A DNA stretch of 64,000 nucleotides from Streptomyces sp. NRRL WC-3742 (GTDB taxonomy: Bacteria; Actinomycetota; Actinomycetes; Streptomycetales; Streptomycetaceae), in assembly GCF_000720635.1 (NCBI RefSeq), contig NZ_JOCF01000019.1, forward strand, positions 1 to 64,000. Reading direction: 5' to 3'. Below the pieces are notes generated by a model, which was not told the DNA's origin, made no database searches, and was given only the letters and a program-made list of their open reading frames with translations. Position numbers and translations under genes: made by a program. Shown piece after piece: positions 46,899-57,554 of this stretch (within the stretch, counting starts at the first letter, position 1; every line of letters starts with the position of its first letter).

Positions 46899-47885
46899 AA
46901 CCGCTTCGAGAATGTCGATCACGAAGACCAGCGTCGAGTTCGCCGGTACGGCGCCCTGCGCCTTGTCCTGGTAGCCGAGCGCCGGCGGCACCACCAGCAG
47001 CACCCGGCTGCCGACGTTCTGCCCGACCAGGCCCTTGTCCCAGCCCTCGATCACGCTGCCGGTGCCGATCTGCACCGCCTGCGCGCCGCCGTGCGTCCAG
47101 GAGGCGTCGAACTGCTGGCCGTTGCTCCACAGCACCCCGGTGTACTGCACCACCAGCGTCTGCCCGCTCCTGACCGGCTTGCCCTCGCCCTTGACCAGCA
47201 CCGCCTGCTGGAGGTCCGTCGGCGCCGCCTGCCCCTGCGGGACCGTGATGGTCATCGGCGCCTTGCCGTTGTCCTTGACCTGCGGCAGCGTCGCGGCGGC
47301 CTGCGTCATCGCCCCGGTCAGCGTGGAGTCCGGCGGCAGCGCCTCCACGACGTCCAGGACGAACACCACCGTGTCCCCCTTGGCCACCCCCAGCTGGTCC
47401 GACCCCTGGTCGCCGAAGGCCGCCGCCGGAGGGGCCACCACCAGCAGCCGGGTGCCCACCTTCTTGCCGATCACGCTCTGGTCCAGCGCCGGCACCAGCT
47501 GCCCGCTGCCCGCCTGGTACAGCTGCGGCTTGCCGTTCGGATCGTACGAACTGGGCAGGTCCTTGCCCGTCGTCCAGTCCTTCGCCGTGTAGTTGACCGT
47601 CACCCAGTCGCCCTTGTTGACGGCCGACCGCTCGCCCTCGCTCACCGTGTTCACCACGAACTGCCCGCCGGGCCGGGCGCCCTCGGGGATGGTGATGGTC
47701 GCCTTGCTGCCGAAACCGCCGCCGGACAGGACCGGCATCGGCGACGCCTCGCTGACCGGAGCGGGCACGGTCGGGGGCGCACTGGCCGTGGACGGCGTCG
47801 CCGGGGATGCCGCCTTGGGCGAGCTGCTGCACCCGACGGCGAGCAGCAGCGGCAGCGTGAGAAGCAAACCGGCGGTGCGGCGCAC
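46896..47885 (-). CDS. FKBP-type isomerase lipoprotein with two FKBP domains
   Basis: A 329-residue lipoprotein: Arg-rich start, hydrophobic core (AGLLLTLPLLLAVG), lipobox AVGC, a Ser/Pro/Ala linker, then two FKBP domains in the same order and style as the neighbouring membrane-anchored FKBP, with which it shares clear similarity (tandem duplication). GTG at 47885 is chosen because it starts the signal peptide and follows an AGGA; the frame is open to a GTG at 47933. It probably acts on exported proteins at the outer face of the membrane. Confidence 0.88.
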   Translation of the reverse strand: MRRTAGLLLTLPLLLAVGCSSSPKAASPATPSTASAPPTVPAPVSEASPMPVLSGGGFGSKATITIPEGARPGGQFVVNTVSEGERSAVNKGDWVTVNYTAKDWTTGKDLPSSYDPNGKPQLYQAGSGQLVPALDQSVIGKKVGTRLLVVAPPAAAFGDQGSDQLGVAKGDTVVFVLDVVEALPPDSTLTGAMTQAAATLPQVKDNGKAPMTITVPQGQAAPTDLQQAVLVKGEGKPVRSGQTLVVQYTGVLWSNGQQFDASWTHGGAQAVQIGTGSVIEGWDKGLVGQNVGSRVLLVVPPALGYQDKAQGAVPANSTLVFVIDILEAV

Positions 47886-47953
47886 GGTGGTCCTAACTGT
47901 CGGTCGAAGTCGGCCATCCCCAACTCGACCCACAGCGTATGCCCGGCACGCCT

Positions 47954-47982
47954 CCGGCCCCGGTAGACACCACCGGGGCCGG
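47954..47982 (-). terminator. 11-bp hairpin after pafA
   Basis: CCGGCCCCGGT at 47954-47964 pairs perfectly with 47972-47982 around a 7-base loop, 32 bases beyond the pafA stop on the minus strand. Confidence 0.7.
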
Positions 47983-48013
47983 AACCGCCCGAATCACCTG
48001 ACCCGCGGGAACG

Positions 48014-49375
48014 TCACATCCCCGCGATCAGCTTCTCCACCCGCTCGTCCACCGACCGGAACGGGTCCTTGCACAGGACGGTGCGCTGCGCCTGGTCGTT
48101 CAGCTTCAGGTGCACCCAGTCCACCGTGAAGTCCCGCCGCTGCTCCTGCGCCCGCCGGATGAAGTCCCCGCGCAGCCGGGCCCGGGTGGTCTGCGGCGGC
48201 ACCGACTTGGCCTCGAAGGTCTTCAGGTCGGTGGTCACCCGCTTCGCCTGCCCCTTGCCCTGGAGCAGGTAGAACAGCCCGCGCCGGCGGTGGATGTCGT
48301 GGTACGCGAGGTCGATCTGCGCCACCCGGGGGTTGGACATGCTCATCTGGTGCTTCTCGCGGTAGCGCTCGATGAGCTTGTACTTCATGATCCAGTCGAT
48401 CTCGGTGGCCACCTCGTCGAGGTTCTCGCTGCGCACGGCCTCCAGGGTGCGGCCCCACAGGTCGAGGACCTGGGCGACGGTGCCGGTGTTGATGCCCTTG
48501 CGGTCGGCGAACTCCAGGGCCTTGGTGTAGTACTCCTCCTGGATGTCCAGCGCACTGGCCTCCCGGCCGTTGGCCAGGCGCACCTGGTGGGTGCCGGTGA
48601 GGTCGTGGCTGACCTCGCGGATCGCCCGGATCGGGTTCTCCAGCGTGAGGTCGCGCATCACCACGCCGGCCTCGATCAGCCGCAGCACCAGGTCGGTGGA
48701 GCCGACCTTGAGCAGCGTCGTGGTCTCCGACATGTTGGAGTCGCCGACGATCACGTGCAGCCGGCGGTAGCGCTCGGCGTCCGCGTGCGGCTCGTCCCTG
48801 GTGTTGATGATCGGACGGGAGCGGGTGGTCGCGGAGCTCACGCCCTCCCAGATGTGCTCGGCCCGCTGGCTGACGCAGTAGACCGCGCCGCGCGGGGTCT
48901 GCAGCACCTTGCCGGCCCCGCAGATCAGCTGCCGGGTGACCAGGAACGGGATGAGCACGTCCGCGAGGCGGGAGAACTCCCCGTGCCGGGTCACGCAGTA
49001 GTTCTCGTGGCAGCCGTAGGAGTTGCCGGCCGAGTCGGTGTTGTTCTTGAAGAGGTAGACGTCCCCCGCGATGCCCTCCTCGTGCAGCCGCCGCTCGGCG
49101 TCCACCAGGAGCCCTTCGAGGATGCGCTCGCCCGCCTTGTCGTGCGTCACCAGCTCGACGACGTTGTCGCACTCGGGGGTGGCGTACTCGGGGTGGGAGC
49201 CGACGTCGAGGTAGAGGCGGGCGCCGTTGCGCAGGAACACGTTGCTGCTGCGGCCCCAGGAGACGACCCGGCGGAACAGGTACCGCGCCACTTCGTCCGG
49301 CGACAGCCGCCGCTGCCCGCGGAACGTACAGGTCACGCCGTACTCGTTCTCCAGCCCGAAAATCCGGCGGTCCAT
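48014..49375 (-). CDS. pafA: Pup-protein ligase PafA
   Basis: A 453-residue ligase that uses ATP to join the C-terminal glutamate of Pup to lysines of target proteins, marking them for the proteasome. It is of the glutamine-synthetase-like fold: [18 protein letters not shown] at the start with the metal-binding Glu, [50 protein letters not shown], and a C-terminal domain ending with [18 protein letters not shown]. It lacks the insert loop seen in Dop. The second in-frame ATG (49375) matches the conserved N-terminus. It is downstream of prcAB in the same orientation. Confidence 0.97.
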   Translation of the reverse strand: MDRRIFGLENEYGVTCTFRGQRRLSPDEVARYLFRRVVSWGRSSNVFLRNGARLYLDVGSHPEYATPECDNVVELVTHDKAGERILEGLLVDAERRLHEEGIAGDVYLFKNNTDSAGNSYGCHENYCVTRHGEFSRLADVLIPFLVTRQLICGAGKVLQTPRGAVYCVSQRAEHIWEGVSSATTRSRPIINTRDEPHADAERYRRLHVIVGDSNMSETTTLLKVGSTDLVLRLIEAGVVMRDLTLENPIRAIREVSHDLTGTHQVRLANGREASALDIQEEYYTKALEFADRKGINTGTVAQVLDLWGRTLEAVRSENLDEVATEIDWIMKYKLIERYREKHQMSMSNPRVAQIDLAYHDIHRRRGLFYLLQGKGQAKRVTTDLKTFEAKSVPPQTTRARLRGDFIRRAQEQRRDFTVDWVHLKLNDQAQRTVLCKDPFRSVDERVEKLIAGM

Positions 49376-49490
49376 GAGCACTCCCTTGTCTGTCGGAGCT
49401 GTCCGAAACCGCCTCCACGGCGGCTGGGCCGCCGCAGGGGCACCGGAGCCCCGTACGGCGGTCGGGCCGCCGCACGGGACTCCTCTGGCA

Positions 49491-50252
49491 CTACTCGTCC
49501 GACGGCGGGGTGGCCGCCGGCCTGTCCTCGTCGTCCGACTCGGCGGACTGGTCGCCCTCGAGCAGCCGGCCGAGCTGGTTGCCGAGGATGCGCTTGAACT
49601 TGCGTTGCTGGAACCGCTGGCGGTCGAGGACGGCCACCTCCAGCTGCTCCGGGGTCAGGGTGCGCGGGCTGCCCCCGTTGGGGTCGCGGGCCAGCGAGTC
49701 GACCGCGACCCTGACGGCCTCGGTCAGGCTCAGCCCGGCGCGGTGGCGCTGGCCCAGGTAGTTGCCGATGGAGTCGGCGTTGCCGCCGACCACCACGTAG
49801 TTCTTCTCGTCGACGACCGAGCCGTCCGGCGTGAGCCGGTAGATCTGGTCCTGGTCGACGTCGCGGCCGACCTCGGCCACGATCAGCTCGACCTCGTACG
49901 GCTTGTCGCCGACGGAGGAGAAGATGGTGCCCAGCGTCTGGGCGTAGACGTTGGCCAGGCCCCGGGCGGTCACGTCGGCCCGGTCGTAGGAGTAGCCGCG
50001 CAGGTCGGCGTAGCGGACGCCGCCGATGCGCAGGTTCTCGAACTCGTTGTAGCGGCCGACCGCCGCGAAGGCGATCTTGTCGTAGATCTCGGAGACCTTG
50101 TGCAGCGCCCGCGAGGTGTTCTCCGCGACGAAGACGATGCCGTCGGCGTAGGTGAGCACGACCACGCTGCGACCGCGCGCGATGCCCTTGCGGGCGTACT
50201 CCGCGCGGTCCGCCATGGCCTGCTGGGGTGAGACGTAGAACGGTGTCGACAC
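49491..50252 (-). CDS. prcA: 20S proteasome alpha subunit PrcA
   Basis: A 253-residue alpha-type subunit: [25 protein letters not shown] is the gate and H0 helix, followed by the Ntn sandwich ([40 protein letters not shown]). An acidic, disordered tail closes it. It forms the outer rings that dock the ATPase ring and gate entry. GTG 50252 is the start, and prcB lies 31 bases upstream. Confidence 0.97.
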   Translation of the reverse strand: MSTPFYVSPQQAMADRAEYARKGIARGRSVVVLTYADGIVFVAENTSRALHKVSEIYDKIAFAAVGRYNEFENLRIGGVRYADLRGYSYDRADVTARGLANVYAQTLGTIFSSVGDKPYEVELIVAEVGRDVDQDQIYRLTPDGSVVDEKNYVVVGGNADSIGNYLGQRHRAGLSLTEAVRVAVDSLARDPNGGSPRTLTPEQLEVAVLDRQRFQQRKFKRILGNQLGRLLEGDQSAESDDEDRPAATPPSDE

Positions 50253-50283
50253 CGGCGGTCGTCCCTTTCCTGTGAGGTGGCGG

Positions 50284-51126
50284 CTAGATCAGCGGGGCCT
50301 GCGGGCCGTTGGGACGGGTCAGGCGCTCGTCGGTGATCGCGACGGCGATCTCGGCGACCTCCGACTCGGTGAGCCGGCGGAAGCCGTCCTCCGTGATCAG
50401 CGAGACGATGGGGTAGATCTTGCGGGCGAGGTCCGGGCCACCGGTGGCGGAGTCGTCGTCGGCCGCGTCGTAGAGCGCCTGGATGACCAGGGTGGCGGCC
50501 TGCTCGGCCGTCAGGTCCTCGCGGTAGAGCTTCTTGAGCGAGCCCCGCGCGAACACCGAGCCGGAGCCGGTAGCGGCGAACCCGCGCTCCTCCGAACGCC
50601 CGCCGGTGACGTCGTAGTTGAAGATCCGGCCGCGCCCGAGGTCGAAGTCGTAGCCGGCGAACAGCGGGACGACGGCCAGGCCCTGCATCGCCATGCCCAG
50701 GTTGCCCCGGATCATGGTGGTCAGCCGGTTGGCCTTGCCCTCCAGGGAGAGCGTGGTGCCCTCGATCTTCTCGTAGTGCTCCAGTTCCAGCTGGAACAGC
50801 CGGACCATCTCGACCGCGAGGCCCGCGGTACCGGCGATGCCGACCGCGCTGTACTCGTCGGCCGGGAAGACCTTCTCGATGTCGCGCTGGGCGATCACGT
50901 TGCCCATCGTCGCCCGCCGGTCACCGGCGATCACCACGCCGCCGGCGAAGATCGCGGCGACGATCGTCGTGCCGTGCGGCGCCTCGACCACGGCCCCCTC
51001 GGGGAGCCCGCGGTGGCCGGGCAGCATCTCCGGCTTGTGCTCGGCGAGGAAGTCCAGGAACGAGGACGACCCCGGAGTCAGGAAGGCAGCCGGTAGACGC
51101 CCGGTGCCACGAGTGTTGGGTTCCAC
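50284..51126 (-). CDS. prcB: 20S proteasome beta subunit PrcB
   Basis: A 280-residue precursor of the catalytic subunit. A 52-residue propeptide is removed before Thr-53 of [10 protein letters not shown], which becomes the N-terminal nucleophile. The active-site set continues with Asp and Lys in [13 protein letters not shown] and the usual [17 protein letters not shown] near the end. Neighbours prcA (downstream) and pup and dop (upstream) complete the pupylation-proteasome operon. Confidence 0.97.
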   Translation of the reverse strand: MEPNTRGTGRLPAAFLTPGSSSFLDFLAEHKPEMLPGHRGLPEGAVVEAPHGTTIVAAIFAGGVVIAGDRRATMGNVIAQRDIEKVFPADEYSAVGIAGTAGLAVEMVRLFQLELEHYEKIEGTTLSLEGKANRLTTMIRGNLGMAMQGLAVVPLFAGYDFDLGRGRIFNYDVTGGRSEERGFAATGSGSVFARGSLKKLYREDLTAEQAATLVIQALYDAADDDSATGGPDLARKIYPIVSLITEDGFRRLTESEVAEIAVAITDERLTRPNGPQAPLI

Positions 51127-51281
51127 ACGATTCCTTCCAGGTAGCTTGAAGCGCGCGCTGCCCGCACCCTACCCGCCCGACGATCATCGTCAGCGGGTGG
51201 AGGGCCGGTGCCGGACGGCCGGGCCGCCCGGCCGCGTTTCGACGGTCGCGACCGTGAATTCCCGAATACCGGGGGCGGGGG

Positions 51282-51500
51282 CTATTGCCCGCCCTTCTGC
51301 ACGAATCCGCGCACGAAATCCTCGGCGTTCGACTCGAGTACCTCGTCGATTTCGTCGAGAACCGCGTCGACGTCGTCGCTCAGCTTTTCCTGGCGCTCCT
51401 TGAGGTCGTCGGAATTCTGGGTTTCCGCCGCCTGCTCCTCGACCTCCTCGGAAGAGCGGTTCGCCCGCTGCTGGCCGCCGCCGGTGTCCTTGCTCGCCAT
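51282..51500 (-). CDS. pup: prokaryotic ubiquitin-like protein Pup
   Basis: A 72-residue, highly acidic, disordered protein. The C-terminal half is a predicted helix (DDLKERQEKLSDDVDAVLDEID) that binds the coiled coil of the ATPase, and the last residues are VQKGGQ. The terminal Gln must be deamidated by Dop before PafA can attach it. ATG 51500 matches the family start. It lies between dop and prcB, as in other actinomycetes. Confidence 0.97.
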   Translation of the reverse strand: MASKDTGGGQQRANRSSEEVEEQAAETQNSDDLKERQEKLSDDVDAVLDEIDEVLESNAEDFVRGFVQKGGQ

Positions 51501-51682
51501 TTCCCTCACCCCGCTCGATTCGTCTGGCACGGTTTGGTCGGTGGGTCGGTGCTGGTTGCACCGACCCTATACACAAGGTGCGACTGCCGCTCCCGGTTTG
51601 CCGGTGGCGCTTCCTGTCCAACACCCGCTGCCACCCCGGATGATTCCCATTCGGCGGACGTTCACCCGTGGTGATCGAAAAG

Positions 51683-53194
51683 TTACCCGCCGGCCAGGAC
51701 GCGGAGGAGGTCCTCCGCCGTGCGGCAGCGGTCCAGCAGTTCCTTGACGTGGTTGCGGGTGCCCCGCAGCGGCTCCAGGGTGGGCACCCTCTGCAACGAG
51801 TCCCGCCCCGGCAGGTCGAAGATCACCGAGTCCCAGGAGGCCGCCGCGACGTGCTCGGCGTACTGGTCGAGGCAGCGCCCGCGGAAGTAGGCCCTGGTGT
51901 CCTCCGGGGGCTGGGTGACGGCCCGCTCGACCTCCTCCTCGGTCACCAGCCGCTCGAAGCGGCCGCGGGCCACCAGACGGTTGTAGAGGCCCTTCTCGGG
52001 CCGCACGTCGCTGTACTGGAGGTCCACGAGGTGGAGCCGGGAGTTGTCCCACTCCAGCGCGTCCCGGCTGCGGTAGCCCTCCAGGATCTCCCGCTTGGCG
52101 ATCCAGTCCAGTTGCTTGGAGAGCGACATCGGGTCGTTCTCCAGGCGGGCCAGGACGTCCTCCCAGCGGGCCAGCACGTCCACGGTCTGCTCGTCGGCGT
52201 CCGTGCCGAAGCGGTCCTCGACGTACTTGCGGGCCAGCTCGAAGTACTCCAGCTGGAGCTGGACGGCGGTGAGCTTGCGCCCGTTGCGCAGGGTGATGAG
52301 GTGCTTGAGGTTCGGGTCGTGGGAGACCCGGTGCAGGGTGCGCACCGGCTGGTCGACGGCGAGGTCGGAGGCGATGAAGGAGTCCTCGATCATCGACAGG
52401 ACCAGCGAGGTGGTGCCCAGCTTGAGGTAGGTGGAGATCTCGGAGAGGTTGGCGTCCCCGATGATCACGTGCAGCCGGCGGTACTTCTCGGCGTCGGCGT
52501 GCGGTTCGTCGCGGGTGTTGATGATCGGCCGCTTGAGGGTGGTCTCCAGGCCGACCTCGACCTCGAAGTAGTCGGCGCGCTGGCTGATCTGGAAGCCGTG
52601 CGCCGAGCCGTCCTGGCCCAGGCCCACCCGGCCGGCGCCGGTCACGACCTGGCGGGAGACGAAGAACGGCGTGAGGTGGCGGACGATGTCGGCGAACGGC
52701 GTCGCCCGCTTCATCAGGTAGTTCTCGTGGGTGCCGTAGGAGGCGCCCTTGTTGTCGGTGTTGTTCTTGTACAGGAGGATGTTCTGCCCGTTGGGCAGCT
52801 CCAGCGCGCGCCGGGCGGCGGCGGCCATGATCCGCTCGCCGGCCTTGTCCCAGAGCACGGCGTCGCGCGGGTTGGTCACCTCGGGCGAGCTGTACTCCGG
52901 GTGCGCGTGGTCCACGTAGAACCGGGCCCCGTTGGTGAGGATCACGTTGGCGAGGCCGATGTCCTCGTCGGTCAGCTGGCTGGCGTCCGCCACCTCGCGC
53001 GCGAGGTCGAAGCCCCGCGCGTCGCGCAGCGGGTTCTCCTCCTCGAAGTCCCAGCGGGCCCGCCGGGCCCGGTGCATCGCCGCCGCGTACGCGTTGACGA
53101 TCTGGGACGAGGTGAGCATGGCGTTGGCGTTGGGGTGCCCGGGTACGGAGATCCCGTACTCGGTCTCGATCCCCATCACGCGCCGTACGGTCAT
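51683..53194 (-). CDS. dop: Pup deamidase/depupylase Dop
   Basis: A 503-residue enzyme homologous to PafA that converts Pup's C-terminal Gln to Glu and also removes Pup from tagged proteins. It starts [14 protein letters not shown] and has [21 protein letters not shown] and [28 protein letters not shown], parallel to PafA but with the longer segment near residues 40-80 (the Dop-loop region) that PafA lacks. ATG 53194 is the conserved start. Pup follows 182 bases downstream. Confidence 0.96.
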   Translation of the reverse strand: MTVRRVMGIETEYGISVPGHPNANAMLTSSQIVNAYAAAMHRARRARWDFEEENPLRDARGFDLAREVADASQLTDEDIGLANVILTNGARFYVDHAHPEYSSPEVTNPRDAVLWDKAGERIMAAAARRALELPNGQNILLYKNNTDNKGASYGTHENYLMKRATPFADIVRHLTPFFVSRQVVTGAGRVGLGQDGSAHGFQISQRADYFEVEVGLETTLKRPIINTRDEPHADAEKYRRLHVIIGDANLSEISTYLKLGTTSLVLSMIEDSFIASDLAVDQPVRTLHRVSHDPNLKHLITLRNGRKLTAVQLQLEYFELARKYVEDRFGTDADEQTVDVLARWEDVLARLENDPMSLSKQLDWIAKREILEGYRSRDALEWDNSRLHLVDLQYSDVRPEKGLYNRLVARGRFERLVTEEEVERAVTQPPEDTRAYFRGRCLDQYAEHVAAASWDSVIFDLPGRDSLQRVPTLEPLRGTRNHVKELLDRCRTAEDLLRVLAGG

Positions 53195-53386
53195 GCGGCC
53201 CTCCTTGCCCCGTGGCCCGCCCCGGACGGGCGGAACACACTGACGTACCGCTGAACAACACCGACGCCGGCGTTGTGCCCGCGGACGGTGGGTCGAGCCT
53301 AGAACCCGGCGCTGAGAGGCGGGCCCCGAGACGCGCCGTCCGGCTGCGGGGCCGCGAGGCGCCACAGCCGGACGGTGTGCAGGTGC

Positions 53387-55153
53387 TTACAGGTACTGCC
53401 CCGTGTTGGCGACGGTGTCGATGGAGCGGCCGGACTCGGCGCCCTGCTTCCCGGTGACGAGGGTGCGGATGAAGACGATCCGCTCGCCCTTCTTGCCGGA
53501 GATGCGGGCCCAGTCGTCCGGGTTGGTGGTGTTGGGCAGGTCCTCGTTCTCCTTGAACTCGTCCACGCAGGCGGCGAGCAGGTGGGAGACGCGAAGGCCG
53601 CGCTGACCGTGGTCGAGGAAGTCCTTGATGGCCATCTTCTTCGCGCGGTCGACGATGTTCTGGATCATCGCGCCGGAGTTGAAGTCCTTGAAGTACAGGA
53701 CCTCCTTGTCACCGTTGGCGTAGGTGACCTCCAGGAAGCGGTTCTCCTCCGTCTCGGAGTACATCCGCTCCACCACGGACTGGATCATCGCGGCCACCGT
53801 GGCCCCGAGGGAGCCGTCGTGCTCCTTGAGGTCGTCCGGGTGGAACGGCAGCGAGTCCTTGAGGTACTTGGAGAAGATGTCCTTCGCGGCCTCGGCGTCG
53901 GGGCGCTCGATCTTGATCTTGACGTCCAGGCGGCCGGGCCGCAGGATCGCCGGGTCGATCATGTCCTCGCGGTTCGAGGCGCCGATGACGATGACGTTCT
54001 CCAGGCCCTCCACGCCGTCGATCTCGGCGAGCAGCTGCGGGACGATGGTGTTCTCCACGTCCGAGCTGACACCCGAGCCGCGGGTGCGGAAGAGCGACTC
54101 CATCTCGTCGAAGAAGACGATGACGGGCGTGCCCTCGCTCGCCTTCTCCCGGGCCCGCTGGAAGACCAGGCGGATCTGCCGCTCGGTCTCGCCCACGTAC
54201 TTGTTGAGCAGCTCGGGGCCCTTGATGTTGAGGAAGTAGCTCTTCCCCTGCGGGCGGCCGGTGACCTCGGCGACCTTCTTGGCCAGCGAGTTGGCGACCG
54301 CCTTGGCGATGAGCGTCTTGCCGCAGCCGGGCGGGCCGTAGAGCAGGACGCCCTTGGGCGGGCGCAGCTCGTACTCCTTGAAGAGGTCGGCGTGCAGGTA
54401 CGGCAGCTCGACCGCGTCGCGGATCTGCTCGATCTGGTTGCCGAGGCCGCCGATCTGGCGGTAGTCGATGTCCGGGACCTCCTCGAGGACCAGCTCCTCG
54501 ACCTCGGACTTCGGCACGACCTCGTACACGTAGCCGGAACGCGGTTCCAGCAGCAGTGCGTCCCCCGCCCGGATGGTGATCCCCCGCAGCGGTTCCGCGA
54601 GGCGCACCACCCGCTCGTCGTCGGTGTGGCCGATGACCAGGGCGCGTTCGCCGTCCTCGAGGATCTCCTTGAGGGTGACGATCTCGCCGATGCGCTCGAA
54701 GGCCATCGCGTCCACGATGTTGAGGGCCTCGTTGAGCATCACCTCCTGGCCGCGCCGCAGTTCGTCGAGGGCGACGGTGGGGCTGACGTTGACGCGGAGC
54801 TTGCGCCCCCCGGTGAAGATGTCCGCGGTGCCGTCCTCGTTGGCTTCGAGGAAGGTGCCGAAGCCCGCCGGGGGCTGTGCCAGCCGGTCCACTTCCTCCT
54901 TGAGGGCCACGATCTGGTCGCGGGCCTCACGCAGGGTGGAGGCGAGCCGTTCGTTCTGGGCGGTCACGCCGGCCAGGTTGGTCTGGAGCTCGACGATCCG
55001 CTCTTCGAGGATTCTCGAATTGCGCGGCGAGTCGGCGAGCTTGCGGCGCAGCACGGCGATTTCCTGCTCAAGGAACGAGACCTGAGCGGCCTCGTCGGAA
55101 CCACGAGCGGGCCTGCCGGTGCTGCGGTTGTAGTCGTCATCGTGGGCTGCCAC
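53387..55153 (-). CDS. arc: proteasome-associated AAA+ ATPase (Arc/Mpa)
   Basis: A 588-residue ring ATPase that unfolds pupylated proteins and feeds them to the 20S core. It has an N-terminal coiled coil (about residues 25-80, which captures Pup), two OB domains, and a AAA domain with Walker A GPPGCGKT, Walker B FFDEME and SRH region [15 protein letters not shown]. The C-terminal QYL is the motif that docks into the alpha ring. GTG at 55153 is chosen because AGGAGG lies eight bases upstream. It heads the proteasome block. Confidence 0.96.
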   Translation of the reverse strand: MAAHDDDYNRSTGRPARGSDEAAQVSFLEQEIAVLRRKLADSPRNSRILEERIVELQTNLAGVTAQNERLASTLREARDQIVALKEEVDRLAQPPAGFGTFLEANEDGTADIFTGGRKLRVNVSPTVALDELRRGQEVMLNEALNIVDAMAFERIGEIVTLKEILEDGERALVIGHTDDERVVRLAEPLRGITIRAGDALLLEPRSGYVYEVVPKSEVEELVLEEVPDIDYRQIGGLGNQIEQIRDAVELPYLHADLFKEYELRPPKGVLLYGPPGCGKTLIAKAVANSLAKKVAEVTGRPQGKSYFLNIKGPELLNKYVGETERQIRLVFQRAREKASEGTPVIVFFDEMESLFRTRGSGVSSDVENTIVPQLLAEIDGVEGLENVIVIGASNREDMIDPAILRPGRLDVKIKIERPDAEAAKDIFSKYLKDSLPFHPDDLKEHDGSLGATVAAMIQSVVERMYSETEENRFLEVTYANGDKEVLYFKDFNSGAMIQNIVDRAKKMAIKDFLDHGQRGLRVSHLLAACVDEFKENEDLPNTTNPDDWARISGKKGERIVFIRTLVTGKQGAESGRSIDTVANTGQYL

Positions 55154-55437
55154 GGTCCTCACCTCCTCCGGGGAGCTGGACGCTTCCAGACCCTACCTGG
55201 GACCAGGGGTCCGTAAACCCCTAGATCAAGAAAGATGGAACGGGCGTGTCCGATCTTCGCCCCAGCGTGCTTCCCCTCTGCTAAGGGGATACCCACCGCG
55301 CACCGCCCAAAGCAGGCCAGATGTATCGTCGAGCGAAGTGATATCCGATCGCGACCGGTACTCAGGGTCCGATCGTTGTACGAATGGCGGGATTACCCCG
55401 GAAACGGGGTCGACCCGGGACAGAAACGGCAGGGGAC

Positions 55438-55743
55438 ATGTCGGTGACCGAGCAGACGGCGACGCAGGCCGAGCAACTGGAGGTGTGGATCGACCAGGAT
55501 CTGTGCACCGGCGACGGCATCTGCGCGCAGTACGCCCCCGAGGTCTTCGAGCTGGACATCGACGGGCTGGCCTATGTGAAGGGCCCTGACGAGGAGTTGC
55601 GCCAGCAACCCGGGGAGACCGCCCCGGTGCCGCTGACGATCCTTCAGGACGTGGTGGACTCGGCGAAGGAGTGCCCCGGCGACTGCATCCACGTGCGCCG
55701 GGTCTCGGACCGGGTCGAGGTGTACGGGCCTGACGCCGAGTAG
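55438..55743 (+). CDS. ferredoxin, [3Fe-4S]-type
   Basis: A 101-residue small ferredoxin: DLCTGDGICAQYAPEVFELDIDGLAYV gives two cluster cysteines, and KECPGDCIHV gives the third (plus a nearby Cys). The CX5C pattern points to a [3Fe-4S] cluster of the kind that serves cytochrome P450s and related oxygenases. ATG at 55438 follows AGGGGA. It is divergent from arc across a 284-base gap with no other gene. The redox partner is not in this window. Confidence 0.88.
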   Translation: MSVTEQTATQAEQLEVWIDQDLCTGDGICAQYAPEVFELDIDGLAYVKGPDEELRQQPGETAPVPLTILQDVVDSAKECPGDCIHVRRVSDRVEVYGPDAE

Positions 55744-55761
55744 CGGCGGGCCCTGCGGGCC

Positions 55762-56367
55762 CTACGTACGGCTGACCGGGGCGGCGGTCTGGGAGCGTTC
55801 CCAGCCGCCGCCCCTGCGCGTCCAGGTCAGGTCGAGCGAGAGGTCGGGGGCGTAGCGCGGCACGTCGTCGCTCGAATACCCCTGCGCGTGGCCGGTGATG
55901 GCCCCGTCCGAGCGCAGCGCGAGCCGGCCGACGGTGAGGTTCTCCCGCTCGGAGAGCAGGGTGGCGAGCACGGTGGGGGTGCGGTCGGCGCCGAAGCCCA
56001 GCAGGTAGACGGCGTCCGGCGGGGTGCCGTTCTCGGCGTCGCAGTGCGCGGCGACGACGGTGGCCGGTTTGCCGTCGGCGAGGACGGCGGGCACGCTGAG
56101 CGCGGCCTTCACCGGGAACGGGCCGCAGTCGAGCGGCAGTTGTGCCCCGCTCGGGTCGGGGGCGGCGGCCGGGGGCAGCGCCGAGGGGGTGGAGCGCAGC
56201 GGCACCGGGGTGCCGGTCGCCGGGGAGGCGGCGAGGGCGGTGGCGACCACCGCGCCGCAGCCGGCGAGGGCAAGGGCCCAGTGCCAGGCGGAAGTTCGCG
56301 GGTGCCCGGGGCCCGTACGGCCCCGCGGTGTCTGCTGTCCGGCCTGCGCCTTGACCGCGGTCTCCAC
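55762..56367 (-). CDS. membrane-anchored extracytoplasmic protein of unknown function
   Basis: A 201-residue protein: short basic N-terminus, one membrane helix (WALALAGCGAVVATALAA), then a Pro/Ala/Ser linker and an extracytoplasmic beta-rich domain with two cysteines (LDCGPF and AAHCDAE). The ending SSDDVPRYAPDLSLDLTWTRRGGGW is striking. GTG at 56367 follows GAGGGG; the frame is open further upstream without a good start. No family is recognised. It sits between the ferredoxin (convergent) and trmI. Confidence 0.65.
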   Translation of the reverse strand: METAVKAQAGQQTPRGRTGPGHPRTSAWHWALALAGCGAVVATALAASPATGTPVPLRSTPSALPPAAAPDPSGAQLPLDCGPFPVKAALSVPAVLADGKPATVVAAHCDAENGTPPDAVYLLGFGADRTPTVLATLLSERENLTVGRLALRSDGAITGHAQGYSSDDVPRYAPDLSLDLTWTRRGGGWERSQTAAPVSRT

Positions 56368-56441
56368 CAGGCGTCCCCTCCAGTGGTGTCCAGTGGTGCG
56401 GGTGAGCCAGCATCGTCCCACACCGGGGCGGCGCGCACGAC

Positions 56442-56481
56442 GAAGGGGGTGGTACGGGCCGAAGCCCGCACCACCCCCTTC
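56442..56481 (-). terminator. 17-bp hairpin after trmI
   Basis: GAAGGGGGTGGT at 56442-56453 pairs with 56470-56481; one mismatch, then CGGGC/GCCCG, continue to a CGAA tetraloop. It begins 35 bases past the trmI stop on the minus strand. The 30 bases between hold three tandem decamers of the form CACATCGCTT (56481-56510). Confidence 0.7.
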
Positions 56482-56515
56482 ACATCGCTTCACATCACTT
56501 CACATCGCTGAACGG

Positions 56516-57475
56516 TCAGCCGAGGTCCGGCTGCTCCGGGTCCGCCTCGCGGGCGGCCTTGCGGGCGGCGGCGCGCTCCTGGAGCGTCATCTCGGACGCC
56601 CCGTTGTCGTAGTCCTCGCCGTACGCGCCCTTGGCGGGGCGGCGGCGGCGCAGCGGCGGCTCGACGCCGTCCGCCAGGCGGCGGGCGGTGAGCAGGAAGC
56701 CGGTGTGGCCGATCATCCGGTGGTCCGGGCGGACGGCCAGGCCCTCCAGGTGCCAGGTGCGGACCATGGTCTCCCACGCCTGCGGCTCGGTGAAGCTGCC
56801 GTGCTCGCGCAGCGCCTCGACGGTGCGCGACATCTGCGTGGTGGTGGCCACGTAGCAGCAGATCAGGCCGCCGGGGACGAGCGCGCCTGCGGCGACGTCC
56901 AGGCACTCCCAGGGGGCGAGCATGTCGAGGATGACGCGGTCGACGTCGGTCTCGACCAGGTTGTCCTGGAGGTCGCCGACGGTGAGCTTCCACGCCGGGT
57001 GCGGGCCGCCGAAGTAGCGCTCCACGTTGCCCTGGGCGATGTCGGCGAAGTCCTGCCGGCGCTCGTACGAGGCGAGCATGCCGGTGTCGCCGACGGCGCG
57101 CAGCAGGTACGTGCTGAGCGCTCCCGAGCCGACTCCGGCCTCGACCACGCGGGCACCCGCGAAGATGTCGGCCATCGCCAGGATCTGACCCGCGTCCTTG
57201 GGGTAGATCACGGCGGCGCCGCGCGGCATGGACAGGACGTAGTCGGGGAGCAGGGGGCGCAGCGCGAGGTACGGGACGTTCCCCGTGGTGCGCACGACCG
57301 TGCCCTCGGGGGCGCCGATCAGCTCGTCGTGGGGGAACGCACCCTTGTGGGTGTGGAACTGGTTCCCGGCCTGGAGCGTGAACGTGTAGTGGCGACCCTT
57401 GGGGTCGGTCAGCTGGACCTGGTCCCCGACCTGGAAGGGCCCGCGTCGGCGGGCGGCACCGGTCGGTTCGGACAT
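56516..57475 (-). CDS. trmI: tRNA (adenine-58-N1)-methyltransferase TrmI
   Basis: A 319-residue SAM-dependent methyltransferase that makes m1A58 in tRNAs. An N-terminal small barrel (FQVGDQVQLTDPKGRHYTFTLQAG) is followed by the Rossmann domain with SAM motif VVEAGVGSGALSTYLL, acidic YERRQDF and catalytic DVDRVILDMLAPWECL. The Lys/Arg-rich tail probably contacts tRNA. ATG 57475 is clear. The gene is usually near the proteasome block in actinomycetes, as here. Confidence 0.95.
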   Translation of the reverse strand: MSEPTGAARRRGPFQVGDQVQLTDPKGRHYTFTLQAGNQFHTHKGAFPHDELIGAPEGTVVRTTGNVPYLALRPLLPDYVLSMPRGAAVIYPKDAGQILAMADIFAGARVVEAGVGSGALSTYLLRAVGDTGMLASYERRQDFADIAQGNVERYFGGPHPAWKLTVGDLQDNLVETDVDRVILDMLAPWECLDVAAGALVPGGLICCYVATTTQMSRTVEALREHGSFTEPQAWETMVRTWHLEGLAVRPDHRMIGHTGFLLTARRLADGVEPPLRRRRPAKGAYGEDYDNGASEMTLQERAAARKAAREADPEQPDLG

Positions 57476-57554
57476 GCGGGCAATCCTACGGGAAGCGCAC
57501 CGGCCCGCCCGACCAGGGCTGTCGCGGAACGATCACGGCCTCCCGCGCGGCCGC

